From: Ilyonectria destructans
Taxonomy: Eukaryota > Ascomycota > Sordariomycetes > Hypocreales > Nectriaceae
Direction of reading: 5' to 3'
NCBI GenBank assembly: GCA_020740775.1
Contig: JAHEWK010000005.1
Span: 868,001-932,000, forward strand
DNA length: 64,000 bases
Under the pieces are notes generated by a model, which saw only the letters and a program-made list of their open reading frames with translations, was not told the DNA's origin and ran no database searches. This document shows, piece by piece, positions 22,635 to 34,565 of the stretch. How positions within the stretch are numbered: position 1 is the stretch's first letter; each line of letters opens with the position of its first letter. Made by a program: the position numbers and the translations under genes.

Positions 22635-23385
22635 ATCCGATGGTAGCAAGTCGATTTCGGTACACCAGAATTTGAAATGATTTCTTCTGCGTCGTTGTCA
22701 ATGATTTCTCTCATGGAGCAGTTGATCGTACCTTGTTAAATCCATCTCAATTCTCGCCTCCAGCTTTGACAAAGTTCTGATTGCCAAGGTAGTAATCAAG
22801 CCTCCGAACGAGAAGATAGTAGCAGTAACAGAGATCTATGTTAATAAAAATTCATTCCCATATGATTCAGGTACCAAGCTCGGCACTGGATTTATATAAG
22901 ACTACGGATCCTCGTCGCGGCCCTAGGTTACAATTGCTTCATAGATTTGTTTCCGGCTAAACTTCACACCGGCTCCGGTGATGTTAGGTGAGTGTCTGCC
23001 CGCAATGGGTCTGATCAGGGCTGAACACGTCACGACCAACAGACCATGCCAGGTGGCCTACTCCGTAAGATCCTGTAGGATCCATTTTTAGAACTAAACG
23101 CCCGACACAGCCTCAATAACCTGCACCTCGTTCTGTTTACCCGGGCGGCTAAGCCCAACCACAGCCAATGAGTGTGAAAGTTATGGATAGATCCGAAACT
23201 GTTGTTGGTTTTGCAGTTAACACACGAAACTCATCTCTAATGAAGAAGAGAAAAAGCCTCAGCCGCACCAGCAAATTTCTCACGAAACTTTACAATCATC
23301 ACAATTTCCTCCTCTTAGACTAACTGCGGATGAACTTGGCTTTACTTTTGTTTCTTCTTCATACAGCCCAAAATCGCATTCCAAG
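22635..23385. other. Intergenic region between ankyrin and HATPase genes
   Basis: About 750 bases between two genes on the same strand. It presumably holds the 3' UTR and the promoter of the downstream gene. A short direct repeat of GATCC with AGGATCC near 23075 is visible, nothing more. Confidence 0.45.
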
Positions 23386-26300
23386 ATGACTGGCATCGCA
23401 AAATCCAAATCAGAAGCCGAGTTCAAGATCGAATGCCTCCGAAAGGAAAGACGCGTTGACGGACAGGAACAAGATAAGCCGGACTTTGTAACGTCTGCGC
23501 TAAACAACACGCTTGAAATGTGTGAATCATCACTGGATCCATGAGGGGAAAATACTAATGCTTGACAGTATTTCGGATCAACTTTACCAGAACCGTTCCC
23601 ATTTTCTGCTTGAACTCATTCAAAATGCAGATGACAATGCATTCCCGTCCAAAGTGACCCCTACCCTCAGTTTCACTCTGTCCTCAGTACGGGGATCCCA
23701 ACATCTCCGCACCGACTGCAACGAGGTCGGCTTTACATTCCAGGATATGGATTCCATATGCGGGGCTGGGAAAAGCACCAAGAAACATGTCACGGGGGCC
23801 AAGAGGGGCTACATCGGGGAGAAGGGGATTGGGTTCAAATCAGTGTTCAAGGTAGCCGACGTCGTCAACATTGCCAGTGGCTACTACGAATTCAAGTTTG
23901 ACAGGCACAAATTTCTGGGCATGGTTCTACCAATTCTCTCGCCCTTTCCAAGCGGACAACGCCTTCTGAACCACACTCAGTTCATGCTACACCTGCGGGG
24001 CGATGAAGACTTCAACAAGATCCAGAATGACCTACACAGTGTCGAGCCCCAACTCCTGATATTTCTGAGAAAGATCCGGGAATTGAACATCCAAACGAGC
24101 CACATCAAAACGAGATATCACGTTAATAGCGATGCATCTAATGCTATATTGGGAGAGATAGCAACCATCTCGACCCAGCGATCTAACGGCGCAGTAGAGG
24201 AGAGGAAATATCTTGTCAGGCGACAAGATGCCAGAGGGCTGCCGACAGATCCTCGTCGACAGGGTGTCACGACATCAGAAGTGGTCTTTGCATTTCCTAT
24301 CAACAATTCCGACAATACGGCCATCAGTACGCAAAAAGCTTTTGCATTTTTGCCGATTGACGATTTTGGCTTCAAGGTTAGAGGGACTCACTGAAGAAAG
24401 ATCAAGGCGCCATTGCTGACGGATTTGATATCCAGTTCCTGATTCATGCCGACTTTCTGCTCGTTGCCAGTCGGGAGGGCCTTAATTATGACTCCACATG
24501 GAATCTAGCCCTTCGGGATGCGATCCAGCAAGCCTTCGTAACGGCTATCAAACGATTTGTTGATATGCCCAAAGGCCAATCCGGGCTAGGGCTACGATAT
24601 GGGTGGCCGAAATACATCAAACATCACCAACACTCGCAGGACTTTTGGAACAAGTTAGCTCAAGCTATCTTGCACGACCTCCGTGGGCAGCATATCCTCG
24701 AATCGCGAAATGAATGCAGCTACCACCGGCCCAACGAGCTACGTTTCCTGCCAACCGAGTTCCGATATCAAGGCAATGCGATTTTTGAGAGCTTTTATCT
24801 GAGGCAAGTACATTTATCGTTTAATTACGATCACGTTTTCGATGAACTTTCCCTTCTTGGTGTCCAACAAACCAGTATTGAAGACTTGGTCGACGAGTTC
24901 TCGATTTGGATTGCGGAATACGGGGTTTCTGGGTTGAGCGCCAGGTCTATGAAATGGCATCAGACAGTTGCTTCCCTTTTTTCCGACCAGGTACAACTGA
25001 AGAACACTCTCTCAGGACTTCCAATCATTCCTCTTAGAGATGGATCATGGGTGAGTGCGAACACGCCCAATCTTTATCTGCGGGCGGAGACTGGCGACGA
25101 ATATGTTCCCGCCTCCATCGACATATCAATTGTGGACGAAGATGCATCGAAAGACCCTGTGAGAAGGCGCTTCTACCAATTCTTGGGCATCAAAATCTAC
25201 ACCCCAAAGCTGGTTTGCAACTTGATCTTGGAACTGCATAGCGGACACCCTTCCAGCGTCGCAAACCGCACACCCGGAGATTTGGTCATGGATGCGGCTT
25301 ATCTGTTCAAACATAGGAACCTACTTGAGAGAGAAGGTGCTCCTCAGATGTACTTCCTCGTCAAGAACCAAGGGAACCCTTCGCGGCGCAGCAGTCAGAT
25401 TTATGTTGTCGACCACGCTTCCGTACCTAGTCTGATTGACAAGTACAAGGACACGCCTGGAAACCCATTTTACATCCTGGATGAAGAATATGGGGATTTC
25501 TACGCCGGAGATGAGGTCACCAAAAGGAAATTCTATAAGTGGCTCTTGCAATCAGAACACATCTCTACAGTTCCAATCCTGATTCAAAACCATCACCTAA
25601 CGGCAGAATGGGCATTTTTGCAGAAACGGGATGTGGCAGATCTTTTACTGGTCGTTGAGCAAGCTTGCAAAAATAGTGCCATTCCCCCACAACTTTCACA
25701 GTCAGTCCCAGAGCTTCAGGTAGAATGCCGCGATGGTGTGGGTAGGCGTCAACCACTCGCCAACTTGGCCGTTCCGACCAAGGATCTTTTGCGAGCGTGT
25801 CCGCATATTGCCTTCGCCAAATTACCAAACCCGGAGAAATGGAAGTTTCTGGAGAGGTTTGGCATTCCCGCCACCCCAAATACCACCGCAAGATTGCGAG
25901 AGCTCAATGCTTTGGCTGACCTCCCCATTGAGTTGGTCGATAAGAACGCGGTCCACGAGTGCTACCGTGGGCTGAGCCGAAGCCCAGAACAGCATAAGCG
26001 TATTATCCTGTAAGATGCACAGCCTATTCACAGCGTTTTCTTAAAATATTAACAGTCAATCACAGGGAAATGTTCATGTCCAAACCTTTGGTGTTTATAG
26101 TCCGACCACAGCCCCAGTGGGTGAAACGTAGCTCATGCGTGTGGAATGCACCTGCAGTGCTAAAGCAGGTTACGAGGCTCGCCACTCGATATAGCGACTG
26201 TCAGAAATTGTTTTGTGACTATCTTGGTGTTGAGTCGGCCAATATCAAGGACGTTGTGGATGAGCTTTGCACCATACCCGAAGGACCGTCTGAAGGCATA

Positions 26301-28193
26301 GTACAGCGGTGTGAAGAGCTTTTGACGACACTGAAAGGGTTTCTCACGCTAGAATCCGAGTTTACAGCGACACAATTCTTGCGCGTCAGACATGCCAGGG
26401 TCTTCCCCGTCTTGAATGCCGAGCATCTCACCCAACCCGCTTCCGAATCCGAGGTCCATCTCAAATCCCTACAAGATCTAGATTGGTACATCCCCGACCT
26501 GTTGACTTTGGAGTCTGCCTTTCGAGGCAAGGTCGATCTTCTCAAATTCTCTGTCAAATCGGTAACTGGTCTCAAATCAGTATTCTCGAAGTTGAGATGC
26601 CAAAACTTGTATCTGTCCTCCGTTGTCGAAGAAACCGTCATGCCACAAGGGCTGGAAGTCCGCGACTTGATGAGAGAGCAAGACCTTATGACACGATTGC
26701 CATACATTTCAAGGTATGCCTCCGGTAAATCTCTCGTCCAAGCATCTTTCGCTTACATATCATAGTTTGGAGACGATGGCTGGCGCCAGATCCAGTCAGA
26801 ACTCAAGAACTATACGTGCGTGGTCCGTCCCATCCGTTGTCATTACCAGATGCCTGGATTCCATTGAAATCGAAGAGGACAACGAGCTGGTTACGTTTAA
26901 AGAAGAACCTTTCTTCACGGATATATATTTTCGTGCGGTAATAACCCCATCAAATCAACCCGATGTCATCTTCAAACTGGCAGATTTCTTCTCACAACAG
27001 TACGCCGTCAAGAGCGAAGACATGAATCTCTTCATTCTTTTGTTGAATACCCCACTTGACAACCTAAACAGTACCATGGCCCAGCACAACCGATTTATCC
27101 CGGATGGAGGGATGCTCGACTATAAATCGTCTAATCAGAGAGGCGTCAATCAACAAGAGTCAGAACCAATGGACTTGGTCAGGGATCAACACAGTGAACT
27201 ATCTGAAAGGGTACAAGAAGACCCCGACTGCATCATGATTACAACAGAAGCTACTGAGCCGATTCAAATGCCCGTCTCCAGCCCCTCTATCAATTTCCAA
27301 CATCTTCTGCGGCAGTTGGTTCCCTCTTTCGAATCGAGGTCCCAGAGCATTGCGAACAGTGCCAGGAACTTTCGAATATCAAAACATCACATAGTGCGTG
27401 GATCTGAAAATGCGCGGAGAATCGAGAGGCTTCAGCAGATGCTAGACTCTGCCCTGGGAGGTTCAACATCATCAATAATCTCTCAACCAACGGAGAGAGG
27501 TTTGCCAGCTTCTGTTGCAGGTTCTGGTGAAAATGACGAACCCTCTCTAGAATTGCCTGTCGCTCCAAGCGCTCAGCAGGTTCGAACGAGGGAGATTGGC
27601 TTCTTGGGAGAAGTTTTCGTATTTCACCCCTGTCCACATTTGTTCGCCATGTCCTTCTAATCTCATATTACAGATTCACAAGCTATTCGAGAACCAGATT
27701 AGTGGCTGGTCCCACGAACAGTGGACTAGTAAACTACGTGTGGAGAATGGGCACCCGCGCTTCACAGAGCTAGAACGGAATTTCGCCGACTTTACATATA
27801 CCGATGATTCCGGTCAAATGAAGGCATATTTCCAAAACGCCGGTGTGGATCAAGCCACAAGATGGTCTAACAGCACTACATACCATTTAGAGGTCAAGAC
27901 CACCACGGGTTCCTGCAATCAGCCTTTCTTTGTGAGCCAAAATCAAGTCAATATGGTATAACTTATACGAGAGCAGAGGTGTTGAAGTGTAATCGCTGAC
28001 AGTTCTACAGATGCGGAAATTTGACAAGGATCCTGGAAATGCATACATTCTTCTTCGAGTTTTTGACGTCGATGGCGATAGCCCGGGCCTTAAGATTTAT
28101 CCGAGTCCTTGGGGCCTTGGCTTAACTGGCATTCTTGGCTTCTCAGCACCTGGTGGGTATGAAGTACTTGAAGTACGGCAATTACCGCTGTGA
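23386..28193 (+). CDS. Sacsin/NO VEIN-like protein: GHKL ATPase plus C-terminal DUF3883 domain (1493 aa)
   Basis: Seven inferred exons (23386-23519, 23569-24376, 24436-26009, 26066-26713, 26766-27618, 27674-27955, 28011-28193) join in frame to 1493 residues. Near the N-terminus lies an Hsp90-type (GHKL) ATP-binding fold: N-box HFLLELIQNADDN (about residues 55-67), then a divergent G1 region FTFQDMDSICGAGKSTK and G2 GYIGEKGIGFKSVFK. A long helical region without known domains follows. The C-terminal about 150 residues contain YHLEVKTTTGSCNQPFFVSQ and YILLRVFDVDG, matching the DUF3883 / NO VEIN C-terminal domain, a predicted PD-(D/E)XK nuclease-like fold with the E-x-K pair in EVKTT. Family precedent links this architecture to conflict-type or chromatin functions. 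Role in fungi unknown. All ATPase motifs appear intact. Confidence 0.85.
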
Positions 28194-29141
28194 AAGGTGG
28201 TGGCTGCGGGGAAAAGACAACTGGAAATCCGAACAGACCACCCAAAAGCAGTTTTGGCAACGACCGTACAGTGATGTATCCACAAAGGGAAGATGCGCTA
28301 AGATTTAGAATGATGGGAGCATATCAAATAGAAGGTGAATACTGCTAATGGTGTCGTTCGATCGAAGGCTTTACACAAAGAGACCATACTCTTGGGCCAG
28401 AAAGGCTGTCAATTGTCATATGAGTGACGTGCCAGTGAATGTTTCGTGGTGAAACTCCAAACCGACCCTCTGCTCCTTCTTGCTAAGGAATATATACTGT
28501 TTAAAATAAGTTTCATAATGGTGTACTCCTGCAGATAATACTTCTGCTTGTCGCCTGTACCGTCTACTCGTAGCGATTTTACGGGTTATTGAATGGGTAT
28601 ATTCGGCTTCTCGCTGTCCCGGAGAGTCCGAGCCCGAGCCCGAGCCGTCCCCACCCCCATTCCGGCATTTAGCTGCATAAGATCTTGACGACGGGGGACC
28701 GATGTCCAGCGTCCTAATCTTGTAGGTAGGTAAGGCCAGCGCAGTAACATTCGTACACCCTTCGACAACGAATCACAGATTACAATATGGAAGAAGGCGG
28801 TCTAAGCCCCTTGGGGCTTCGACTCAGCCATCATGCGCGTCGTCGTGCATACAGAGATCAGATACTCTCGGCCTTACTGAACCCCTGCGTGCATGATCGG
28901 CGGTAGAGGCGCACGGAATCAGCCGACCAAGGTCCTCACTCAAGCTGCTGTGAAGTCTGCCATGAATCTGTAGATACAGGTGCCCATCTGCCCGAAGTTG
29001 TGTGACAATTGACATCAAGTCAGAACCATCATCACAACTCCAAACTCCTGCCACTCTTCCAACCGCCATCTTGCGACATCCTATCGCCCCAAAAGCGCTA
29101 CTTCCCCCCTCCCTTGAATCAACAACATCCCTTCAAAGACA
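28194..29141. other. Intergenic, no gene seen
   Basis: The ORFs in this interval are short and unlike any family. A GAGCCC hexamer is repeated three times near 28628-28645. Nothing else was identified. Confidence 0.45.
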
Positions 29142-29769
29142 TTGTCCTGGGCGTCAGCCCTCATCCTTGCGTTGGCTACGCTTCCTGGACTCTCTGGGGC
29201 GGACGTGGAGCGCCGATGGATTCATTTCTCTAGCGACGGGATCTCTCTCGCAGGCCATCTCTACGTGCCGAGATCCAACTCTTCATCCAACTTCGCCGAT
29301 GCTAGAAGCCCAGCCATCGTGGTCGGACACCCGCATGGTGGCGTCAAGGAGCAAACACCCGGCCAGTATGCACGCGAGATTGCCGAGCAGGGTGGCTTCA
29401 TCACCCTCGCCTTTGACACGGCCTACCAGGGCGAGAGCGGCGACTTCCCCGCTACCTCGAGGATCCGTACAAGCGCGCAAACGATGTCAGGAACGCCGTT
29501 ACGTACCCCTTCACTCTGGCATCGTTGACCCTGACAATATTGGCGCCCTAGGTGTGTGTGGCTCCGGCGGCTACGTTCCCTTTGCCGCGCAGACCGACAA
29601 GCGCATCGAGGCCGTCGTGCGGCTGCTCCTCGACGGGGGCGCCCACACCGAGGCGGCGGACGAGGAGGGCCGGACGCCGCTGTCATGGGCCGCCGCACGA
29701 GGGCATGAGGCTGTCGTGCGGCTCCTGCAATTCCATAGTGCTCAGCCTTCGTCGACTGCATTGCCTTGA
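29142..29769 (+). pseudogene. Broken alpha/beta hydrolase fused in frame to ankyrin repeats
   Basis: The first part encodes a secretory-type N-terminus ([20 protein letters not shown]) and an alpha/beta hydrolase (dienelactone/YcjY-like) start: [45 protein letters not shown]. The expected initiator position is TTG (29142) and no in-frame ATG precedes it after the upstream TGA. After GESG the family sequence continues in a second frame ([19 protein letters not shown]), then in a third ([20 protein letters not shown], with the nucleophile-elbow-like GVCGSGG), so two frameshifts are present. At about 29620 hydrolase sequence (DKRIEAV) runs straight into ankyrin repeats ([20 protein letters not shown], then [15 protein letters not shown]) ending at TGA after 29766. 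The GC-rich ankyrin piece probably came from a nearby ankyrin array. Confidence 0.75.
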
Positions 29770-30333
29770 CTAAGAACTAGTCATGCGGTCAACGAGATCT
29801 ACTCCTCAAAGAATGACCTCCGGGCAATGAGTCTGACAAATTCTTTCCCAAAAGGCTTGCATCCATCTCGGAGCGTTGCAACTCGACGAGTATAAAGCCG
29901 CGATCCTTACCACGCTCCTAGATCCTGTTTCTGAGCTACTTGTTTCCAATCTAAATGACAACTAACCACAACTGCCTATACAGATGAACACGATGAGGTA
30001 TACCCTTCAAGAATCTCAAGATCACCTTGACCCCATGAGACTAGGCTTGGGTCTGGAATGCCCCCCAGTATCACTCCCTCCCTAGCGGAGGTGTGCTCGA
30101 TCGAACACGATTGATATCGAACGGGGAAATGCCTTCAGACCTGCACTGAGGTGCTATGCCGTATAGATGAGGCGCAACTTCAGATACTGCTAGGCTAGAC
30201 GCCTCCCCCCCTGGAACAATCATCCTCCGACACATCATCAAGGGGCCTCGGCAAAGCCCATATCATGACCACCGCAGCACTGTAGGAGTGCGGTCATAAG
30301 CTTAAGTAGGCGCTTTCGCGATTATATGTTCAT
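29770..30333. other. Intergenic, no gene seen
   Basis: Short frames only. The stretch after the chimeric pseudogene contains no further ankyrin or hydrolase sequence that could be recognised. Confidence 0.4.
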
Positions 30334-30549
30334 ATGGAGAAGATAGATGTGGAGTTGTCTGTGGCGTCACCGCCAGCTGAGGAGAAGAACCTTGCAATTC
30401 ACAATGATCATGCGGGCTCAAAGGAGTCACTTATTTCAGAGAATGCCAGCGTCGGGAAAGACGACAGACAGACGATTATCTGCACGGCTGGAGAGGTCTT
30501 GGAGGTGAAACAAGCAACGGCGGGTGATAGGGCAGTGCAGTTCGTGTGA
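30334..30549 (+). CDS. Small hypothetical ORF (71 aa)
   Basis: An ATG-started 71-codon frame (MEKIDVELSVASPPAEEKNL...). It is hydrophilic, with no signal, membrane segment or known motif. It sits between the hydrolase-ankyrin relic and the 3' end of the AAA gene. It may be chance; no splice partners were found. Confidence 0.15.
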   Translation: MEKIDVELSVASPPAEEKNLAIHNDHAGSKESLISENASVGKDDRQTIICTAGEVLEVKQATAGDRAVQFV

Positions 30550-30792
30550 GGGGTTTCCAGTGTCATACTTCAGGCAATGCTTAAGGATAAGAGTCTCTGA
30601 TGACTCTAACCAAAATCCACAAAGCGAAGCAACGATAGTGTCAAGAAAAACAATTCAGATTTTAGCATATTCGTGAAAGGCGTACACTAGCGTCGTAAAT
30701 ACTAGGTGCCATGTAAAGTTGTGACCAACGAAGAGCTTTCTGCCTGCATAATGTATCGAAGATCCATACAATCCTGATTCACATGTTCACTC

Positions 30793-33700
30793 CTAATAAG
30801 GAGGCGCCCGTGACCTTGCACCGTATGCACGCTCTTCTTCATTGGAGCCGTGTACATTGACCAGGTAAGTCTTGAACTGCTGCATCATGTTGAGCACTTG
30901 CTCAAAGTCCCTCTGGTCCAAAATAGGCTGAGTCTTTGAAGAGTCCCGATTCTGGAGAAATCTGAATTCTGCCAAGGCCACGGCTGTTTGGAAAGCTAAA
31001 TGAGCTCATATTAGCCGATGGCTAAGGGAAACGTCTGCTGCAGAATAGAGGGTTACATACCGTTGCGGATCTCGCGCCCATTCCACTCCATCTGACTGAT
31101 CTCTCCGTCACCTAGGACATAGTCCTTTGCCCTACGCGTCGTCTTGAAATCTTCGCGCTCGTCGTCCAGTTTGTCAAAGAAATGCGCCCAGATCTTCCTG
31201 CGGCTCTCAGCAGAAAGATTTTCATAGCGAATGATGACGTGAATGCGAGAGATGAAGGCATCGTCAAATTGGCCCACGCGGTTTGTTGTCAAGAAGAGGA
31301 CACCGCGATAGTATTCGATACAGCGAAGGAAGACTGAAAGTAGGTGGTAGTAGTGTTAGTATTGATCTAGCATTGCAGTAGAAGAAGGTGTTCAATAAGA
31401 GAAAGGCTTACCGGACACCAGACTGTTTCTCTTTAGGTCTGCGACGTGCCTGCGTTCAAGGTACACGTCTGCTTCGTCGATAAGCATGACAGCCCCCCAT
31501 TTTTCTGCGAGACGAAACCATCTCGAAAGCTGCCATTCCATTCTGATTTCGTCAGTCCCAATGTCTCCACAAGTTAGCGAGAGCAATGGCCTTTCAGTGT
31601 ACTCGGCGATACATTCTACTGTGATTAGTTTGGATCCCGTGTTGTACTGCATAATACTCGACTTGCCTGCAGTCTAACCGTAGAATTGTCAGCTGGCTCA
31701 TTTTTGGATCCATAGTATATACTCACGTATGTCTTGCCGACACCTGGGCTTCCATGGAGCAGAAAAATCTGACCCTCGCCCTTGTTTTCAATAAAATCAG
31801 CAGCCCAAGCCCGGTGTGGTACCTTGCCGAGTTCGGTACTTGTGAACTTCTGAATAAGGGCCTTGATCATGTTCAAACGATCTTCAGGCATTACTAGGCT
31901 ATCGATGGCCCTGAGGTTTGCCTTGACGGGACGGCAGTACTCAATATCGAGCCCCACTGGAGAAGATTATTAGGCAACAGTCCGTCTCTAGTTTCGGAGT
32001 GAAGACTGCTCAACTTACCCCATGTTCTTGACTTGAGATCAAACCCGGGCAACCTGCGCTGGCAGAGCAGATAGCGATGCAGTGATCCCTCACTGGCTCC
32101 CGGGATTTCGAGATCCTGTTCAACTGTAGGGTCTATAATGTCATATTGCGTCCATGGAAATCCATGTGGGGGATGTGGACGGAGCCCACGACAGTCCTCA
32201 CACTGGCATTTTGCGGCTTCCTCATTGCGGCCGTGATTCATTACCGGCACGGAAGGCATAGGACCGCGTGGGTTTGTGTCCTGAGCAGGTGCTTCACCAC
32301 CAAAGTCATTGACTGGGATGATATCGGAAGCTCTGGTGTTGCTATTGCCTGGGTAGCGTCTTGGGGAGCCCGGTGTCGGCATAAAGTTTGGTGGTGGCGG
32401 GCCAGGTGGCGGAAGGCTGTAGAACGATGCTGGGTCGATGTAAACTCGGCCATGAAGCTGGTATCGTGCAGAAAATTAGCATCCTAGGCGGTAAAATCTG
32501 TGAAAAGCTAATCTAAATACCTCTCGATTATTAGCACCAAGCAAAGGTCCAGAATAATAGACCTGACCGCCAGGAAGTAGCCGGTACCACCTCCGACCGT
32601 TTTCCTCTAAGCTTCGCCTCTTTTCCCCGCCATCCTTCTTGTCTATCGGTGCACACGGAAGCAAGCGTAATGACACAATCCTGCGCTCGCCTTCAAAGGG
32701 AGCCACAGTCACAGTTGTTGCTGTTCTGCCGACGTACTGGCCGTCATAGGCGAGATTCCACACTTCGACAATGTACGACCTGGGTCGCTTCGGTGCGGCA
32801 GTCGTCAGAATGGCCGGGTCCGTTCTGACGGACTTGATCACATAGGCTGAAAGAAGGCCCTCTGTTTCGAGATAGACCGTGTCGCCCGGTTTGTATAGCA
32901 GCCACAGCATCCGAAAGGTACACAGGCCCCTGTCGTAGCGTGCTTCTTCTTCAACCACATCAGGTAGGACTGTTTTCTCATAGTAGCTGAGTAGCATGCG
33001 AAGGTGCTTGATGCCAGTGGTGGTCTGGTTCTCATCATCGCACTCCTCTGACTTGGCTGTGGCATGGGCAACACGATAGTTATTAAGCTGCTTGTAGTGG
33101 TGCGCAACGATTGGGAAAGGGGAATGCAGTTGTAGAACCGAGCTGTCAAGGTTTACCGATGGATAGTAGCGCACAAATGGTCGAATAGTCTGGATGAGTG
33201 GCGTCGATTTGATAATAAGGCGCGTTGAGGCTACTGTCACCTCAATGTCTGACTTTTGCAGGAGATCCTTAATGAGATTTCGTTTACTAGAGAAGCTCCG
33301 CATCGAGTCTTCGGGAACCGAAGTTTCAAGAACTGTGTATACTTCGAAGACTGAGCTGGCGTCTCGGCCGGCGCCTTGTCGGGCAGAAGCGAGGTCAAAT
33401 ATGCCATTCCATGGTTGGGTGCCAAGGAAGGAGTAGCTCACATCTCGATACTCAATCAAGTACAAAAATCCGTCACCGGGAGCCGACAAGTCCTGTCGAG
33501 GCTCGTTTTTGAGACTCTGAGACTCCTCGCTATCAGATTCCTCATCGCTGTCAGATTCCTCATCGCTGTCAGATTCCTCATCGCTCTCAGATTCAGTCTC
33601 ATCGCTGTCAGATTGAGGATCTTTTTGGTTGGACTTCTTTGAGTTGCTCTTTGGTGTTCGAAGATTTTCGCGGCAGAGTGGACACTGGAAAATGTCGAAG

Positions 33701-33972
33701 CCCACCAGCTCAGCGTGACAGCGCCCAGTGACACGACAGTAGAGCTTCGCCCCACTCAGCCGACTTTTAGCAGAGTGGTTGCGTTTGCGACTGGCCCCAG
33801 TCTGCGCTGTGTTATCTTGAACACCTGTGGTCGCTACATCGTCGTCTTTGTTGTGTGTTGGAGACGCTGGCTCGTTGATTTCGATCCCCTCATTCTTGAC
33901 AGAGCTGGTGCCTGCTTCCGTTGCAGGCGGCGAGGGGTTGACATCCCTGCTGCCCTCTTGATCAACCACCAT
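30793..33972 (-). CDS. AAA+ ATPase with DUF7025-like N-terminal region (952 aa)
   Basis: Exons on the minus strand: 33972-32521, 32457-32019, 31956-31727, 31673-31412, 31333-31061 and 30995-30793, all in phase, 952 residues. The start is the ATG at 33972. The N-terminus is low complexity; four cysteines (C79, C85, C97, C100: LYC...RC...FQCPLC) could bind zinc, followed by an acidic SDSDEE repeat. A DUF7025-like region follows (FRMLWLLYKPGDTVYL, YIVEVWNLAYDGQYVGR). The AAA+ core near residues 695-830 has Walker A GSPGVGKT, Walker B AVMLIDEAD, sensor LFLTTN and an SRIH arginine-finger region. This architecture is common in filamentous fungi; some members are annotated as BCS1-like but no mitochondrial signal is seen here. 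The segment just after Walker A may hide a further 48-nt GC-AG intron (31619-31666), which would give 936 residues. Divergent to the gene at 34566. Confidence 0.85.
33533..33607 (-). repeat. 18-bp coding minisatellite (acidic SDSDEE repeat)
   Basis: Three successive 18-bp units (33533-33550, 33551-33568, 33569-33586; plus-strand unit TCAGATTCCTCATCGCTG) and a partial variant follow each other without gaps. On the coding strand they give alternating Ser/Asp/Glu in the AAA protein. Lengths in multiples of three would let the array vary without frameshift. Confidence 0.8.
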
Positions 33973-34565
33973 AATAAATGACACCAACAATGATGTGCGT
34001 AAAAGAGAAATGGAGGAAGGGACCCGACGAGAAGAGAAGAGAAGATGCTGCTTTTGTCTGGTTCAAGATGGAAATATAATACTGGCATGAGCGACTTTAT
34101 AGAGCCTGGTTGGGTCGCGATTGCCCATGGGACAATCTCTTCACAGCGGTGCACTGTTGTCGGGCAAAAATGCATGCACACTTTACCCCTCCGTTATGCA
34201 TTCAATGTCATCATGTGGCAGCACACCTCCAATGGGGCAGAGATACCACGCAGTCCTCGGCCCCCAAGCGGGCCGTACAAGTTCAGCTCCTGCACCATAA
34301 GCCCAATAAGTCGAGGTATTGCCGAAGATGGAGTGCCAATGTGCAGCGCCTAGGCATTAAAATCAAGGTCATGGTCATCTCTCGCTAAGAGCTGCGCCAT
34401 TATCGAATGACAGAGGAGGGGGAGCTGACATCATTGTTTAAGTTGTAAAATGGAGGCCTCCAGGTTTGTAGGGCACTTACCGCCGGTTTTTGTCTCTGTC
34501 TTTCTTGCGTGGCTTCAAAGAGCCGACTTCGTTTCGCTGCCAGGCGTTAGTAAACCATTTGATCT
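33973..34565. promoter_or_regulatory. Shared divergent promoter region
   Basis: About 590 bases separate the ATG of the AAA gene (minus) from the ATG of the DUF7708-like gene (plus). No other gene is supported here, so both promoters must lie in it. No specific operator was recognised. Confidence 0.5.

Noticed and set aside
29002..29480. First half of a 255-codon ORF containing the ankyrin repeats
   Set aside because: In this stretch the true similarity (alpha/beta hydrolase) lies in other frames; only the part after about 29527 reads real protein sequence in this frame.
33376..33642. Hydrophobic repeat ORF (FLIAVR units)
   Set aside because: Antisense translation of the 18-bp acidic coding repeat in the AAA gene, not a membrane protein.
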